Program-made: the position numbers and the translations under genes | In this document: positions 11,767-12,747 of the stretch, in pieces | Numbering within the stretch: position 1 is the stretch's first letter | Layout of the letters: every line of letters starts with the position of its first letter | Origin: Deltaproteobacteria bacterium | GTDB lineage: Bacteria; Myxococcota; B64-G9 | Length of the DNA stretch: 12,747 nt | Assembly: GCA_003647095.1 (NCBI GenBank) | Contig: QMME01000083.1 | Location: 1-12,747, forward strand | Reading direction: 5' to 3' | The notes under the pieces: model-generated | Told to the model about the DNA's origin: nothing | Seen by the model: the letters and a program-made list of their open reading frames with translations, nothing else | Databases searched by the model: none

Positions 11767-11773
11767 TGGCTTC

Positions 11774-12747
11774 ATGGAAATCTCCAGGTATTGGCGGGAT
11801 CTGATCAAGCCCAAGATGTTGCTGGTCGACCGGGACAGCCTGTCGGCTACCTATGCCAAGTTCGTAGGTGAGCCGTTCGAACGGGGCTTCGGCACCACCA
11901 TCGGCAACTCTTTGCGGCGAATCCTGCTTTCCAGTATCCAGGGAACGGCCTTCGTGTCGGTCAAGATCGACGGCGTGTTGCACGAGTTCACCTCGGTGCC
12001 AGACGTATCCGAAGATGTGACCGACATCATACTCAACCTCAAGGAAGTCAGGTTGAAGATGGATGGCTGGGAGCCCAAGACCTGTACCGTCGACGCCAAG
12101 GGACCCTGCGTCATCCGGGCCGGCGACATCAAGACCGACGGCACCATCACCGTGCTGAATCCCGACAAGCACATCGCCACCGTTTCCGAGCGGGGGCGCC
12201 TGAAGATGGAACTGCAGGTGGCCCGGGGCCGCGGCTACGTGCCGGCCGAGCAGAACAAGGACCCGGAGGCCGCCGTGGGTACCATTCCCCTGGACGCCAT
12301 CTTTTCGCCGGTGCGCAAGGTGAACTACCAGGTCGCCAATGCCCGCGTGGGCCAGCGCACCGACTACGACAAGTTGACCCTGGAAGTATGGACCGACGGC
12401 AGCATCCATCCCCAGGAGGCCGTGGCCTACGCCAGCAAGATCCTCAAGGAACAGCTGAGCATCTTCATCAACTTCCCCGAGGACGAGGGTGGCGAAGATG
12501 AACGGCGCAGCGAGGAGCAGGAGAAGCTATGGGACAAGCTCGGCCGCAGTGTGGACGAGCTGGAACTTTCCGTGCGTTCGGCCAATTGCCTGGAAAACGC
12601 CAACATCAAGACCATCGGCGACCTGGTGCAGCGCACGGAAGCGGAAATGCTCAAGACCAAGAATTTCGGGCGCAAGTCCCTGAAGGAGATCAAGGACCTG
12701 CTCGCCGACATGGGCTTGGGCCTGGGCATGAAGGTGGACTGGCCTCC
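11774..12747 (+). CDS. rpoA: DNA-directed RNA polymerase subunit alpha (3' end cut off by the window)
   Basis: Alpha dimerises to start RNA polymerase assembly and its C-terminal domain contacts promoter UP elements and activators. The frame is open from ATG 11774 to the window end, giving 324 complete codons; the full protein should be only a few to about 20 residues longer. The N-terminal domain has GEPFERGFGTTIGNSLRRILLSS in two conserved parts (32-54) and the alpha motif around SVPDVSEDVTDIILNLK (74-90). An acidic linker (236-250, EDEGGEDERRSEEQE) leads to the C-terminal domain at about 262-324: VRSANCL with R268 and N271, equivalent to E. coli R265 and N268 for DNA contact, then FGRKSLKEIK (298-307) and GLGMKVDWP. 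The WRDLIKPK start (7-14) is typical of Desulfobacterota-type alpha subunits. rplQ would be expected downstream, outside the window. Confidence 0.98.
   Translation, partial: MEISRYWRDLIKPKMLLVDRDSLSATYAKFVGEPFERGFGTTIGNSLRRILLSSIQGTAFVSVKIDGVLHEFTSVPDVSEDVTDIILNLKEVRLKMDGWEPKTCTVDAKGPCVIRAGDIKTDGTITVLNPDKHIATVSERGRLKMELQVARGRGYVPAEQNKDPEAAVGTIPLDAIFSPVRKVNYQVANARVGQRTDYDKLTLEVWTDGSIHPQEAVAYASKILKEQLSIFINFPEDEGGEDERRSEEQEKLWDKLGRSVDELELSVRSANCLENANIKTIGDLVQRTEAEMLKTKNFGRKSLKEIKDLLADMGLGLGMKVDWP

Noticed and set aside
11719..11773. Internal promoter before rpoA
   Set aside because: No convincing -35/-10 pair is visible in this GC-rich gap. The only marked feature is the palindrome.
1..12747. 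A novel accessory system, prophage, CRISPR or defence locus
   Set aside because: All 25 genes are recognisable housekeeping genes in conserved order with short gaps. No room or sequence remains for an accessory locus.

Overview
The window is one uninterrupted, single-strand ribosomal-protein cluster: the end of the S10 operon, the whole spc operon and most of the alpha operon. It holds 25 genes, all on the + strand. The first (rplB) and last (rpoA) run off the edges. The DNA is GC-rich, with most third codon positions G or C. Gene order (secY-adk-map-rpmJ-rpsM-rpsK-rpsD-rpoA) and protein style point to a bacterium of the Desulfobacterota/'Deltaproteobacteria' type. The RpoA N-terminus (WRDLIKPK, GEPFERGFGTTIGNSLRR) and C-terminal domain (TEAEMLKTKNFGRKSL), together with zinc-binding S4, S14, L24 and L36, support this. 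That placement is an inference from remembered sequences, not from a search.

Layout: 1-2870 rplB(partial)-rpsS-rplV-rpsC-rplP-rpmC; 2881-8658 rpsQ-rplN-rplX-rplE-rpsN-rpsH-rplF-rplR-rpsE-rpmD-rplO-secY; 8687-10239 adk-map-rpmJ; 10273-12747 rpsM-rpsK-rpsD-rpoA(partial). The longest stretches without a gene are only about 55 bp (before rpoA) and 48 bp (before rplN). There is no gene-free region over 300 bp, no visible internal promoter or intrinsic terminator, no RNA gene, no mobile element and no CRISPR array.

How the genes work together: the products build both ribosomal subunits, the membrane channel for exported and membrane proteins (SecY), the enzyme that trims the initiator methionine from new chains (Map), the adenylate-balancing kinase (Adk) and the RNA polymerase alpha subunit. 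The cluster thus couples ribosome, translocon and polymerase supply. Gaps are short, and several genes overlap or have a Shine-Dalgarno sequence inside the preceding gene or touching its stop codon, which implies co-transcription and translational coupling.

I do not see a novel system here; this is core housekeeping DNA. The details worth a second look are: a perfect 16-bp palindrome directly before the rpoA ribosome-binding site, with smaller inverted repeats in the other alpha-operon gaps; GTG starts concentrated in small-subunit genes (7 of 9, against 1 of 11 large-subunit genes); the absence of infA between map and rpmJ; a basic N-terminal extension on L22; and a short direct repeat around the rpsQ/rplN junction.
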